Positions 9,085-17,503 of a stretch of DNA of 53,713 nt are shown piece after piece. A model generated the notes under the pieces. The model ran no database searches and had not been told where the DNA came from. It worked only from the letters and a program-made list of their open reading frames with translations. How positions within the stretch are numbered: the stretch's first letter is position 1; the number at the start of each line of letters is the position of its first letter. Where the stretch lies: positions 1-53,713 of the forward strand of contig CAVJHQ010000003.1 in the NCBI GenBank assembly GCA_963649365.1, written 5' to 3'. This DNA is from Paratractidigestivibacter sp963649365 (GTDB lineage Bacteria; Actinomycetota; Coriobacteriia; Coriobacteriales; Atopobiaceae). The position numbers and the translations under genes are program-made.

Positions 9085-9420
9085 ATGGCCAAGGGATTCA
9101 ACATGGGCGGCATGAACCGCAACCAGATGATGCAGCAGGCGCGCAAGATGCAGGAGCAGCTGCTCGCCGCCCAGCAGAAGGCCGCCGAGACCGAGGTCAC
9201 CGCCAGCACCGGCGGCGGCATGGTCAAGGTCACCGCCACCGGCGACATGCGCCTTACCAACGTGGCCATCGACCCCGAGGCCGTCGACCCCGAGGACGTC
9301 GAGATGCTGCAGGACATGGTCCTCGCCGCCGTCAACGACGCCCTCGAGCAGGCCGAGCAGATGGCCAGCCAGCAGATGAGCGCCGTCACCGGCGGCCTCA
9401 ACATCCCGGGCCTCTTCTAG
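9085..9420 (+). CDS. ybaB: YbaB/EbfC nucleoid-associated protein
   Basis: A 111-residue protein beginning MAKGFNMGG, with a glutamine- and methionine-rich first helix (QMMQQARKMQEQLLAAQQKA), the conserved TASTGGGMVKVTATGD strand segment and a helical end. These small dimeric proteins bind DNA and are almost always encoded between dnaX and recR, as here. The ATG at 9085 is chosen because GAGAGGAACG lies just upstream; the same frame is open further upstream into the dnaX end, but that part is shadow coding. The 160-base spacer after dnaX is extremely GC-rich. Confidence 0.95.
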   Translation: MAKGFNMGGMNRNQMMQQARKMQEQLLAAQQKAAETEVTASTGGGMVKVTATGDMRLTNVAIDPEAVDPEDVEMLQDMVLAAVNDALEQAEQMASQQMSAVTGGLNIPGLF

Positions 9421-9450
9421 TCCCGCCGCGCTCCCACGCGAATCACCCGA

Positions 9451-10059
9451 ATGGACTATCAGCCAAACGACGGCCACGCGCTCCAGCGCCTCCTGGACGA
9501 GCTGGGTCGGCTTCCGGGCATCGGCCCGAAGTCGGCCCAGCGCATCGCGTACCACCTGCTCGAGGCCGACGCCGAGGAGGCCCGCCGCCTTGCCCGCGCG
9601 ATTCTGGACGTCAAGCAGCAGGTGCACTTCTGCCCGGTGTGCTTCTCCTACGCCACGCGCGAGAGGTGCGACGTCTGCGACGACTCCTCGCGCGACCGCA
9701 CGACCATCTGCGTCGTCTCCGAGCCCCGCGACGTGCAGGCCATCGAGCGCACCGGCGCCTACCGCGGGCTCTACCACGTGCTCGGCGGCGTCATCAGCCC
9801 CATGGACAAGATCGGCCCCGACCAGCTCCATGTGCGCGAGCTTCTTTCCCGCCTTGCCGACCAGGAGGTGGGCGAGGTGCTTCTTGCCACGAACCCGGAC
9901 GTCGAGGGCGAGACGACCGCGACCTACCTCGCGCGCCAGATCCGCCCGCTCGGCGTGCGCGTGACCCGGCTGGCGAGCGGCCTGCCCGTCGGTGGAGACC
10001 TTGAGTATGCCGACGAGGTCACGCTCGGCCGCGCCATCGAGGCCCGCCGCGAACTATAA
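9451..10059 (+). CDS. recR: Recombination mediator RecR
   Basis: A 202-residue protein of full family length. It has the N-terminal helix-hairpin-helix (RLPGIGPKSAQRIAYHLL, about residues 13-30), the C4 zinc finger (CPVC ... CDVC, about 59-75), and a Toprim domain (VVSEPRDVQAIERT through GEVLLATNPDVEGE). RecR acts with RecO and RecF to load RecA on gapped DNA. It lies 30 bases after ybaB in the standard cluster. No strong ribosome binding site is seen; translation could be partly coupled. Confidence 0.97.
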   Translation: MDYQPNDGHALQRLLDELGRLPGIGPKSAQRIAYHLLEADAEEARRLARAILDVKQQVHFCPVCFSYATRERCDVCDDSSRDRTTICVVSEPRDVQAIERTGAYRGLYHVLGGVISPMDKIGPDQLHVRELLSRLADQEVGEVLLATNPDVEGETTATYLARQIRPLGVRVTRLASGLPVGGDLEYADEVTLGRAIEARREL

Positions 10060-10118
10060 TCTCTCCCATAAACGCAGCTCAAACACAGCGCGCCGACGGC
10101 GCGACGAGAGGAACCAAA

Positions 10119-10874
10119 ATGGCCAACGGCGAGAACGGCGCCCGACCCAGCCACGTCGACCCGAACAGGCTCACCACGCTCCACGCGGGGCAGGGCGCCG
10201 AGGTCACCACCCGCAAGAACGCCGCGCACGCGGCCAATATCGCGCGGTCCAACGCCGAGAAGCGCTTCCGCAAGCGCCACTCCTCTGAGCGTCTCTCCGC
10301 GGCCGCAAGCAGCGCGAGCCGCCGCCTCGGGCAGAAGGAAGTGCAGGTGGACGCTGGTCCCGAGCGCACGAACAAGAACATCCTCATCATCGTCGGCGGC
10401 GCGATCCTGGTGCTGGCCGTGCTCTTCTTCCTGGTTCGGTGCGTCACCGGCGTGCTGACGCCGACCGCGGAGGTGCCCGAGCAGGGGCAAGAGGAGCAGC
10501 CGGTCGAGGCGGCGCAGTCGCAGGCGGACACGAGCGGCTCCGTGACGCTCAGCGGCGTGTCGTACGCGCTCAGGCAGGCCGAGGACGGGACCTGGACGGT
10601 CACGTCCGCCGACGGCGCCAACGAGCTCTTTGCCCTCGACGGCACGCCCTCGGGGATCGTCCTCTATAACGGCGTGATCGTGGTGCCCGAGAGCCTGGCC
10701 GACGGCTGGGACATCGTCGCCTACATGCCGGCCGGCGGCTCGCTGCCCACCAAGGTCATGGGCAGCGACGGAAACGCTGTGGGCGGGTCCGGGTCGATCG
10801 TCTCGGCGACTCTGAGCGGCTCCTCCATCACCGTTGTCGACTCGACGGGGGCAACGACCAGCGTCGCGTTGTAA
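10119..10874 (+). CDS. Membrane-anchored protein of unknown function
   Basis: A 251-residue protein I do not recognise. The first 85 residues are basic and Ala/Arg-rich (cytoplasmic), followed by one clear transmembrane helix (ILIIVGGAILVLAVLFFLV, about residues 88-106). A short acidic/glutamine-rich linker follows, then an extracytosolic domain of about 110 residues with repeated beta-strand-like segments (SVTLSGVSYALRQ, TWTVTSADG, GIVLYNGVIVVP). GAGAGGAACC precedes the ATG. It follows recR by 59 bases and may be the last gene of the dnaX-ybaB-recR transcript. A role in envelope or secretion can only be guessed. Confidence 0.75.
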   Translation: MANGENGARPSHVDPNRLTTLHAGQGAEVTTRKNAAHAANIARSNAEKRFRKRHSSERLSAAASSASRRLGQKEVQVDAGPERTNKNILIIVGGAILVLAVLFFLVRCVTGVLTPTAEVPEQGQEEQPVEAAQSQADTSGSVTLSGVSYALRQAEDGTWTVTSADGANELFALDGTPSGIVLYNGVIVVPESLADGWDIVAYMPAGGSLPTKVMGSDGNAVGGSGSIVSATLSGSSITVVDSTGATTSVAL

Positions 10875-10951
10875 CGAGGGGGCGCTTCCGTGCGGTTGTA
10901 TGGGCCGCGCGGTCGTGCGGCCCGCCAAGCCAGCTCAGCTCGACAAGAAAA

Positions 10952-10979
10952 GCGGGGACGGTCGATTGACCGTCCCCGC
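10952..10979 (-). terminator. Bidirectional hairpin between convergent genes
   Basis: GCGGGGACGGTC (10952-10963) and GACCGTCCCCGC (10968-10979) form a perfect 12-bp stem. Read on the minus strand it is followed by TTTTCTTG, so it works best as the intrinsic terminator of the minus-strand peptide gene. It may also end the plus-strand gene. Confidence 0.7.
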
Positions 10980-11012
10980 AGTGCTGTGACTACAGTTGGA
11001 TGTTTGCCGGGT

Positions 11013-11210
11013 TTACCGGATGCAGGCCGAAGGCTCGTCTGCGAGGGTCGACGCGAGATTGGCCGCGCTCGCTTCGGAGGCCAGGGCGGCCTCGGCCTCG
11101 CCGGACGCGGACGCCGTGTCCACGCTCATGATCAGGGGCGGGATCCTGTTCCTGCCGCCGGTGACGTCGTTCAGCTGCTCGTCGGAAAGGGTCTTCTTCT
11201 CGTCTGCCAT
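11013..11210 (-). CDS. Double-glycine leader peptide (bacteriocin/RiPP precursor-like)
   Basis: A 65-residue peptide starting MADEKKTLSDEQLNDVTGG. The LSDEQLNDVTGG segment matches the leader pattern of peptides cut after Gly-Gly by C39-type peptidase/ABC exporters and of related RiPP precursors. The core after GG has 46 residues, starts RNRIPPLIMSVDTASASG, continues Ala/Glu/Ser-rich and ends with a single cysteine (SACIR). A perfect AGGAGG is 6 bases upstream of the ATG. A 250-base A+T-rich leader region lies between it and tRNA-Asp. No maturation enzyme, transporter or immunity gene is nearby, so it is either an orphan precursor served in trans or a small protein of another role. Confidence 0.7.
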   Translation of the reverse strand: MADEKKTLSDEQLNDVTGGRNRIPPLIMSVDTASASGEAEAALASEASAANLASTLADEPSACIR

Positions 11211-11415
11211 GACGACCTCCTAAGGTTAGGAGCGGGGCCCCATTGCCCCGGGCTTCAAATCCTACCCGGCCATCCGAGGAAAATATCGCCTCGCACAGAG
11301 AAAAGAAAAATCGCTTGTGGGGTCGCAGGCTGCGTCTGTATGAGGAAATTTGGACTGCAAAAGACCAGGTAGAAGCCGAATTTGCTATATCGAGAAACTT
11401 TTTTCAAATTCTCGC

Positions 11416-11444
11416 TAGACATTGCCGCGCAATCCATGTAATAA
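11416..11444 (+). promoter_or_regulatory. Promoter of tRNA-Asp
   Basis: TAGACA (11416-11421) and TAATAA (11439-11444) are separated by 17 bases, with the tRNA starting 21 bases downstream. It is embedded in an A+T-rich stretch. Confidence 0.6.
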
Positions 11445-11465
11445 TACTCCTCGCGCAAGGCGCAC

Positions 11466-11542
11466 GGGGTGTTAGCTCAGCTGGTTAGAGCGCCGGCCTG
11501 TCACGTCGGAGGTCGAGGGTTCGAGTCCCTTACATCCCGCCA
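11466..11542 (+). tRNA. tRNA-Asp (GTC)
   Basis: Cloverleaf: acceptor GGGGTGT/ACATCCC, D-arm with AGCTCAGCTGGTTAGAGC, anticodon stem CCGGC/GTCGG with loop CTGTCAC (anticodon GTC), T-arm GAGGGTTCGAGTCCCTT. Discriminator G and an encoded CCA at 11540-11542. Confidence 0.95.
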
Positions 11543-11553
11543 TTGCACAGATG

Positions 11554-11579
11554 AGGGCCCTCTTCGGAGGGCCCTTTTT
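11554..11579 (+). terminator. Intrinsic terminator after tRNA-Asp
   Basis: AGGGCCCTC and GAGGGCCCT form a 9-bp stem around a TTCG tetraloop, followed by TTTTC. Confidence 0.9.
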
Positions 11580-11688
11580 CGTATCGCAGATTGTGACGCC
11601 ATGAGGACCGATTGAGCCGTCCTTACGGTGTCAGGCATGTCGCGCGCTATAGTTACTTCTACCTGTTCCCAATCAGACGAGGCGTCCC

Positions 11689-12374
11689 ATGGAGTCGAGC
11701 CCGACCACAACCAAGATCGCCGTCTTCGATTACGACGGCACGTCCATGGACGGTCAGTCCGGCTCGCTCTTTACCACCTACCTTCTGCGCAACGGCATCA
11801 TGTCGCTTCCGCGGGCCCTGCGCCTGGGATGGTGGGGCGTCCGCTATAAGCTGCATCTCCCGTATCGGCAAGACGAGGCCCGCGAGCTCGTCTTCGGCGC
11901 CCTTGCCGAGATGGATGCCGACTCCGTCGCCCGTGTGATGAACGCCTTCCATGACGAGGTGCTCGGCCCGCGCTACCGCGGCAAGGCGGTCGAGGAGGTC
12001 GCTCGCCGCCGCGCGGAGGGCTGCGTGACGCTGCTCGTCTCGGCGACGTTCGACATCATCGCCGACGCGGCGGCCGAGATCCTCGGCGTCGACGGCGTCA
12101 TCGCGACGCGCATGGAGCGCGACGCGAACGGCGGCTATACCGGGCGCGTGGCCGGCCAGGTCGTTGCAGGCGAGAATAAATACCGCAGCGTCGTCGAGTG
12201 GTGCGATAGCCATATCGGCGCTGGTACATGGCGTCTTGCGTATGCCTACGGCGACCATCACAGCGACGAGGACCTTCTTTCCCGCGCCGACGAGGCGTTC
12301 GCCGTGTGCCCCGGCCAGACGCTCAAGTCCGCTGCGAAGAAGAACGGCTGGAAGATTCTCGATTGGGACGAGTA

Positions 12375-12375
<1 letters not shown>
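11689..12375 (+). CDS. HAD-IB family phosphatase
   Basis: A 228-residue haloacid dehalogenase-type hydrolase. Motif I is FDYDGTSMDG with nucleophile D14 and acid D16. A helical cap follows (about residues 25-95, including WWGVRYKLHLPYRQ). Motif II is LLVSATFD, and motif III/IV is KYRSV ... AYGDHHSDEDLLSRAD. The arrangement matches the HAD-IB group that includes SerB-like and other small-molecule phosphatases of this length. The substrate is not determined; phosphoserine phosphatase is only one option. The stop TAG shares its last base with the GTG start of the next gene, so the two are coupled. Confidence 0.88.
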
Positions 12376-13328
<953 letters not shown>

Positions 13329-13353
13329 TCCTATCTAGCAGCACGGCACCTGG

Positions 13354-13374
13354 GTTATCGGCTTAAGCGATAAC
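13354..13374. promoter_or_regulatory. Perfect inverted repeat upstream of metY (candidate operator)
   Basis: GTTATCG (13354-13360), spacer GCTTAAG, CGATAAC (13368-13374). The spacer's CTTAAG is itself palindromic, giving the look of a dimeric repressor site. It lies about 128 bases upstream of the metY start and 26 bases after the mutY-like stop. Confidence 0.5.
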
Positions 13375-13501
13375 AAATCCTCGGAATCGCAGGACTACGC
13401 GTGTCGCTCTTGGCGGCCTAGTATTCATAGCCGTCAACGCACAACGCGAAGCACGTAAACCTCGCCGCCCACCGCGGCGGCTCACCGAAAGGAAACCCAA
13501 A

Positions 13502-14821
13502 ATGCCGTTCCAGCTTGATCCCACCTTCGCTCAGGACCCCGCCAAGCACTTCGACACCCTTCAGATCCACGCGGGCCTTGCCCCCGATCCCGTCACCGGC
13601 GCCGCGGCGCTGCCCATCTACGCCTCCGCCGCGTTCCAGTTCGACTCCGCCGAGGACGGCGCCGCCAAGTTCGCCCTGGCCAAGCCCGGCAACGTCTACG
13701 GCCGCCTGACCAACACCACCACCGACTCCATCGCGGCCCGCGTCGCCGCGCTCGAGGGCGCCACCGGCGCCGTCGCGGTCGCCTCCGGCCACGCCGCCGA
13801 GATCCTCGCCCTCACCAACATCGTGGGCGCCGGCGACCACATCGTCGCCTCCGACTCGCTCTACGGCGGCACCTGGAACATCTTCCTGCACACCCTCGGC
13901 GACCTCGGCGTCGAGACCACCTTCGTCGAGAACAACAACATCGACGCGTTCGTGGCCGCCACCAAGGAGAACACCAAGCTCTGGTACGTCGAGACCATCG
14001 GCAACCCGCTGGTCGACGTGGCCGACGTCCCCGCCATCGTCGAGGCCGCCAACTCCCTGCCCGAGCCCGTCCCCGTGTTCGTGGACAACACCTTCGCGAC
14101 CCCGTACCTCTACCGTCCGGCCGACGACGGCGCCGCCGTCGTCATCGAGTCGCTGACCAAGTGGATCGCCGGCCACGGCGTCACCCTCGGCGGCGCGGTC
14201 GTGGACACGGGCAAGTTCGACTGGAAGAAGACCCCCGGCAAGTTCCCGACCATCACCGAGCCCGACCCGTCCTACCACGGCGCCGTCTTCGCCGACGCCG
14301 CCCCCGCCGCGCCCTTCTCGACCCGTGTCCTGGCCAACAAGCTCCGCGACTTCGGCCCGACCCTCTCCCCGTACGCGGCGCAGCTCATCGGCCTCGGCAT
14401 CGAGACCCTCTCCCTGCGCGTCCAGCGCCACTGCGACAACGCCCTGGCCGTGGCCAAGTTCCTCGAGAGCCACCCGAAGGTCAGCTGGGTCCGCTACTCC
14501 GGCCTGGAGAACGACCCGAGCCACGAGGTCGCGTCCCGCGTCCTCAAGAACGGTTTCGGCGGCGTCGTGGTCTTCGGCGTCAAGGGCGGCCGTGACGCCG
14601 GCCTGAAGGTCGTCGACAACGTCAAGCTCTTCACCCACCTTGCCAACGTGGGCGACGCCAAGTCCCTGATCATCCACCCGGCCTCCACCACGCACTCCCA
14701 GCTCACCGCCGAGCAGCTCGAGGCCGCGCACCTCTCCGAGGACCTTATCCGCCTCTCCGTGGGCATCGAGAACGCCGACGACATCATCGCCGACCTCGAC
14801 CAGGCCCTCGCCAGCGCCTAG
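13502..14821 (+). CDS. metY: O-acetylhomoserine sulfhydrylase
   Basis: A 439-residue Cys/Met-metabolism PLP enzyme. The PLP lysine is K220 in ESLTKWIAGHG. The family pattern is clear in FDTLQIHAG at the N-terminus, YGRLTNTTTDSI, SGHAAEILAL, VDNTFATPYL, and the C-terminal HPASTTHSQLTAEQ and RLSVGIENADDI. The long form with the TFATPYLYRP and GHGVTLGGAVVD segments is typical of O-acetylhomoserine sulfhydrylase (homocysteine from O-acetylhomoserine and sulfide) rather than of shorter cystathionine synthases. AAAGGAAAC precedes the ATG. It is a single-gene unit with a palindrome upstream and a strong terminator downstream. Confidence 0.93.
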   Translation: MPFQLDPTFAQDPAKHFDTLQIHAGLAPDPVTGAAALPIYASAAFQFDSAEDGAAKFALAKPGNVYGRLTNTTTDSIAARVAALEGATGAVAVASGHAAEILALTNIVGAGDHIVASDSLYGGTWNIFLHTLGDLGVETTFVENNNIDAFVAATKENTKLWYVETIGNPLVDVADVPAIVEAANSLPEPVPVFVDNTFATPYLYRPADDGAAVVIESLTKWIAGHGVTLGGAVVDTGKFDWKKTPGKFPTITEPDPSYHGAVFADAAPAAPFSTRVLANKLRDFGPTLSPYAAQLIGLGIETLSLRVQRHCDNALAVAKFLESHPKVSWVRYSGLENDPSHEVASRVLKNGFGGVVVFGVKGGRDAGLKVVDNVKLFTHLANVGDAKSLIIHPASTTHSQLTAEQLEAAHLSEDLIRLSVGIENADDIIADLDQALASA

Positions 14822-14875
14822 GCCCCGGCAAACATCGGCCGCATCCGGCCGCCGGCCAGGCGAAAGAGCCTTCTT

Positions 14876-14919
14876 AAGCCCCTCCGGGCGCGTGACCAGC
14901 GCGCCCGGAGGGGCTTTTT
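14876..14919 (+). terminator. Intrinsic terminator of metY
   Basis: AGCCCCTCCGGGCGCG and GCGCGCCCGGAGGGGCT-type arms form a long stem around TGACCA, followed by TTTTT. Confidence 0.95.
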
Positions 14920-15089
14920 GTGTGCCTCAGGCCGTCCATCGCCGCGCCCGCCCGGAACACCCGCGCGCTTACGGATTCGTGTGGACGAAACATGGAACGA
15001 ACTGGTAAAACTGACTATGTGTCAAAACGCGTTGGAAGCCGTGGCCGCCGGACGGCCCGCGGCAAGGGATAACCGTTAGGAGCGCCTCG

Positions 15090-17366
15090 ATGGACACCCT
15101 CGACAGCAGCCTCTACCTTAGCAACGACGACCTTTACCTGCTCGGCAACGGAAACTGGAACCGCAGCTACGAGAAGCTCGGCGCGCACGCCGCCGTCGAC
15201 GCCGACGGCAACGCCGGCTACCACTTTGCCGTTTGGGCGCCTCATGTCCAGTCCGTCAGCGTCATCGGCGACTTCAACGACTGGGACGAGAACGCCAACC
15301 ACCTCTCCAAGTCCGAGTCCGGCGACGTCTGGCAGGGCTTCATTCCCGGCGTCGTCTCGGGCCAGCTCTATAAGTTCCTCCTCACCGCCCATGACGGCGA
15401 GAAGCTCTACAAGGCGGACCCCTATGCTTTTGCCGCCGAGCTTCCCCCGGGAACCGCCTCCCGCACGTGCGAGCTCTCGGGCTACGCCTGGAAGGACGAC
15501 GACTGGATGTCCGAGCGCGCCGCCCGCCCCATGCTCAAGAGCCCGCTCAACATCTTCGAGGTGCACCTGGGAAGCTGGAAGCGCCACGGCGACGAGCCGC
15601 AGGGCGAGCCCCGCGAGGACGGCACCTGGCCCGGCCCCGGCGATCCGTTCCCGGCGCAGCGCGGCACCTTCTACACCTATGACGACCTCTCGAAGGAGCT
15701 CGTCGCCTACGTGAAGAAGATGGGCTACACCCACATCGAGGTCCTGCCCCTCTCCGAGCACCCCTTCGACGGCTCGTGGGGCTACCAGCCCACCGGCTAC
15801 TACGCGCCGACCTCCCGCTACGGCAACCCGCAGCAGCTCATGCACTTCGTCGACGCCTGCCACAAGGCCGGCATCGGCGTGATCATGGACTGGGTCCCCG
15901 GCGGCTTCTGCGCCGATGCACACGGCCTCGCCACCTTCAACGGCGAGATGCTCTATGAGCACGAGATCCACCCCAACTGGGGCACCCACAAGTTCGACTT
16001 CGCGCGCGGCCAGGTCCGCAGCTTCCTCGTCTCCAACGCCCTCTATTGGATCGAGACCTACCACATCGACGGCATCCGCATGGACGGGGTCTCGTCGATG
16101 CTGTACATGAACTTCGGCATCGACGACCCCTCCCAGAAGCGCTTCAACAAGAAGGGCACCGAGGAGGACCTCGACGCCTCGGCCTTCATCCGCCAGACGA
16201 ACGCCACGATGGGCCAGCTCCACCCCGACGTCATGATGATCGCCGAGGAGTCCACCGCATGGCCGCTCGTGACCTACCCGCCCGAGAACGGCGGCCTGGG
16301 CTTCCACTTCAAGTGGGACATGGGCTGGATGAACGACACCCTGCACTACATGCAGACCGATTTCCCGTGGCGCCCCGGCAACCACCGCATGCTCACGTTC
16401 TCGACCATGTACCAGTTCAACGAGAACTTCGTTCTGCCGCTCTCCCACGACGAGGTCGTCAACGGCAAGTGCTCGCTCGTCACGCGCATGCCGGGCGACC
16501 AGTGGCGTCAGTTCGCGGGCCTGCGCTCGCTCGCCTTCTACCAGATGATGCACGCCGGCGGCAAGCTCAACTTCATGGGCAACGAGATCGGCCAGTACAT
16601 CGAGTGGCGCTACTACGAGGGCATCGAGTACTTCCTCGCCGACAACTACGAGACCCACCGCAAGCAGCAGGTCTTTGTCGAGGCGCTGAACAAGTTCTAT
16701 AAGAAGAACCCGGCCCTCTGGCAGCGCGGCTACGAGTCCTCGGGCTTCGAGTGGCTCGACGCCGATAACTCCGACCAGTCCATCATCAGCTTCATCCGCC
16801 GCGGCGACGACCCCAAGGACGACCTGGTCATCCTGATCAACTTCGACGTCAACGCGCGCGAGGACTTCCGCCTCGGCGTCCCCGAGTGGGGCGTCTACGC
16901 CGAGAAGTTCAACTCCGACGCCTCCGAGTACGGCGGCTCCGGCGTGCTCAACGAGGGCCGGCTGCGCTGCGAGGACGTGGCGTGGAACGGCCGCGCGCAA
17001 TCCGTCGTCCTGCGCATCCCGCCGCTGGCCGGCATCGTCCTGAAGAAGGTCGCGACGCAGGCCCGCCCGAAGGCCCACGGCGAGAAGGCCGTCTCCGAGA
17101 AGGCCGCGCCGGCGAAGAAGTCCGACGCCAAGCCCGCGGCGAAGAAGCCCGCGGCCCAGGCGGCTGAGCCAAAGCCCAAGCCGGCGGCAAAGGCCGCTGC
17201 CAAGCCGGAGACGGCGTCGGCGAAGAAGGCCCCCGCGAAGCCGAAGGCGTCCTCGAAGGCGCCGGCCAAGTCGAAGGCCTCCGACGCGCCTAAGGCGCCC
17301 GCCAAGGCCCCCTCCAAGGCCACGACGGGTAAGAAGACCGTCAAGGGCTCCGCAAAAACCAAGTAA
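15090..17366 (+). CDS. glgB: 1,4-alpha-glucan branching enzyme with a basic C-terminal tail
   Basis: A 758-residue GH13 branching enzyme. An N-terminal CBM48-like domain (FAVWAPHVQSVSVIGDFNDW) is followed by the catalytic barrel with nucleophile D332 (GIRMDGV), acid/base E386 (MIAEEST) and D454 (LSHDEVV), then an all-beta C domain ending near residue 653. Beyond it is a 105-residue tail made almost entirely of Lys, Ala and Pro (repeats like AKKPAAQ and APAKPKA), not part of the family. The enzyme forms alpha-1,6 branches in glycogen. It is the first gene of the glycogen operon; GTTAGGAGCG precedes the ATG. Upstream 14920-15089 has no further gene. Confidence 0.96.
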   Translation: MDTLDSSLYLSNDDLYLLGNGNWNRSYEKLGAHAAVDADGNAGYHFAVWAPHVQSVSVIGDFNDWDENANHLSKSESGDVWQGFIPGVVSGQLYKFLLTAHDGEKLYKADPYAFAAELPPGTASRTCELSGYAWKDDDWMSERAARPMLKSPLNIFEVHLGSWKRHGDEPQGEPREDGTWPGPGDPFPAQRGTFYTYDDLSKELVAYVKKMGYTHIEVLPLSEHPFDGSWGYQPTGYYAPTSRYGNPQQLMHFVDACHKAGIGVIMDWVPGGFCADAHGLATFNGEMLYEHEIHPNWGTHKFDFARGQVRSFLVSNALYWIETYHIDGIRMDGVSSMLYMNFGIDDPSQKRFNKKGTEEDLDASAFIRQTNATMGQLHPDVMMIAEESTAWPLVTYPPENGGLGFHFKWDMGWMNDTLHYMQTDFPWRPGNHRMLTFSTMYQFNENFVLPLSHDEVVNGKCSLVTRMPGDQWRQFAGLRSLAFYQMMHAGGKLNFMGNEIGQYIEWRYYEGIEYFLADNYETHRKQQVFVEALNKFYKKNPALWQRGYESSGFEWLDADNSDQSIISFIRRGDDPKDDLVILINFDVNAREDFRLGVPEWGVYAEKFNSDASEYGGSGVLNEGRLRCEDVAWNGRAQSVVLRIPPLAGIVLKKVATQARPKAHGEKAVSEKAAPAKKSDAKPAAKKPAAQAAEPKPKPAAKAAAKPETASAKKAPAKPKASSKAPAKSKASDAPKAPAKAPSKATTGKKTVKGSAKTK

Positions 17367-17381
17367 CCGATGTAAAATCAC

Positions 17382-17411
17382 AAGGGTCGTCCTTTTATAA
17401 GGGCGGCCCTT
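17382..17411 (+). promoter_or_regulatory. Intercistronic hairpin glgB-glgP
   Basis: AAGGGTCGTCC (17382-17392) pairs with GGGCGGCCCTT (17401-17411) using G-U pairs around TTTTATAA. There is no T-run after it, so it is more likely an mRNA-stability or processing structure than a terminator. Confidence 0.35.
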
Positions 17412-17503
17412 ATCACCCGCGCACCACGCGACGGGTTCCTTTTTTGGTGGGTAACCGCCGCCCGCCGACCGTACCGTCAGCACGACCGCAAAAAGGGGAG
17501 AAC

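Noticed and set aside
11255..11458. A 67-codon minus-strand frame upstream of the double-glycine peptide
   Set aside because: It covers the A+T-rich leader and the tRNA-Asp promoter, has no ribosome binding site and no recognisable pattern.
13375..13501. SAM-type riboswitch upstream of metY
   Set aside because: The leader lacks the conserved SAM riboswitch core and shows only the GTTATCG palindrome farther upstream.
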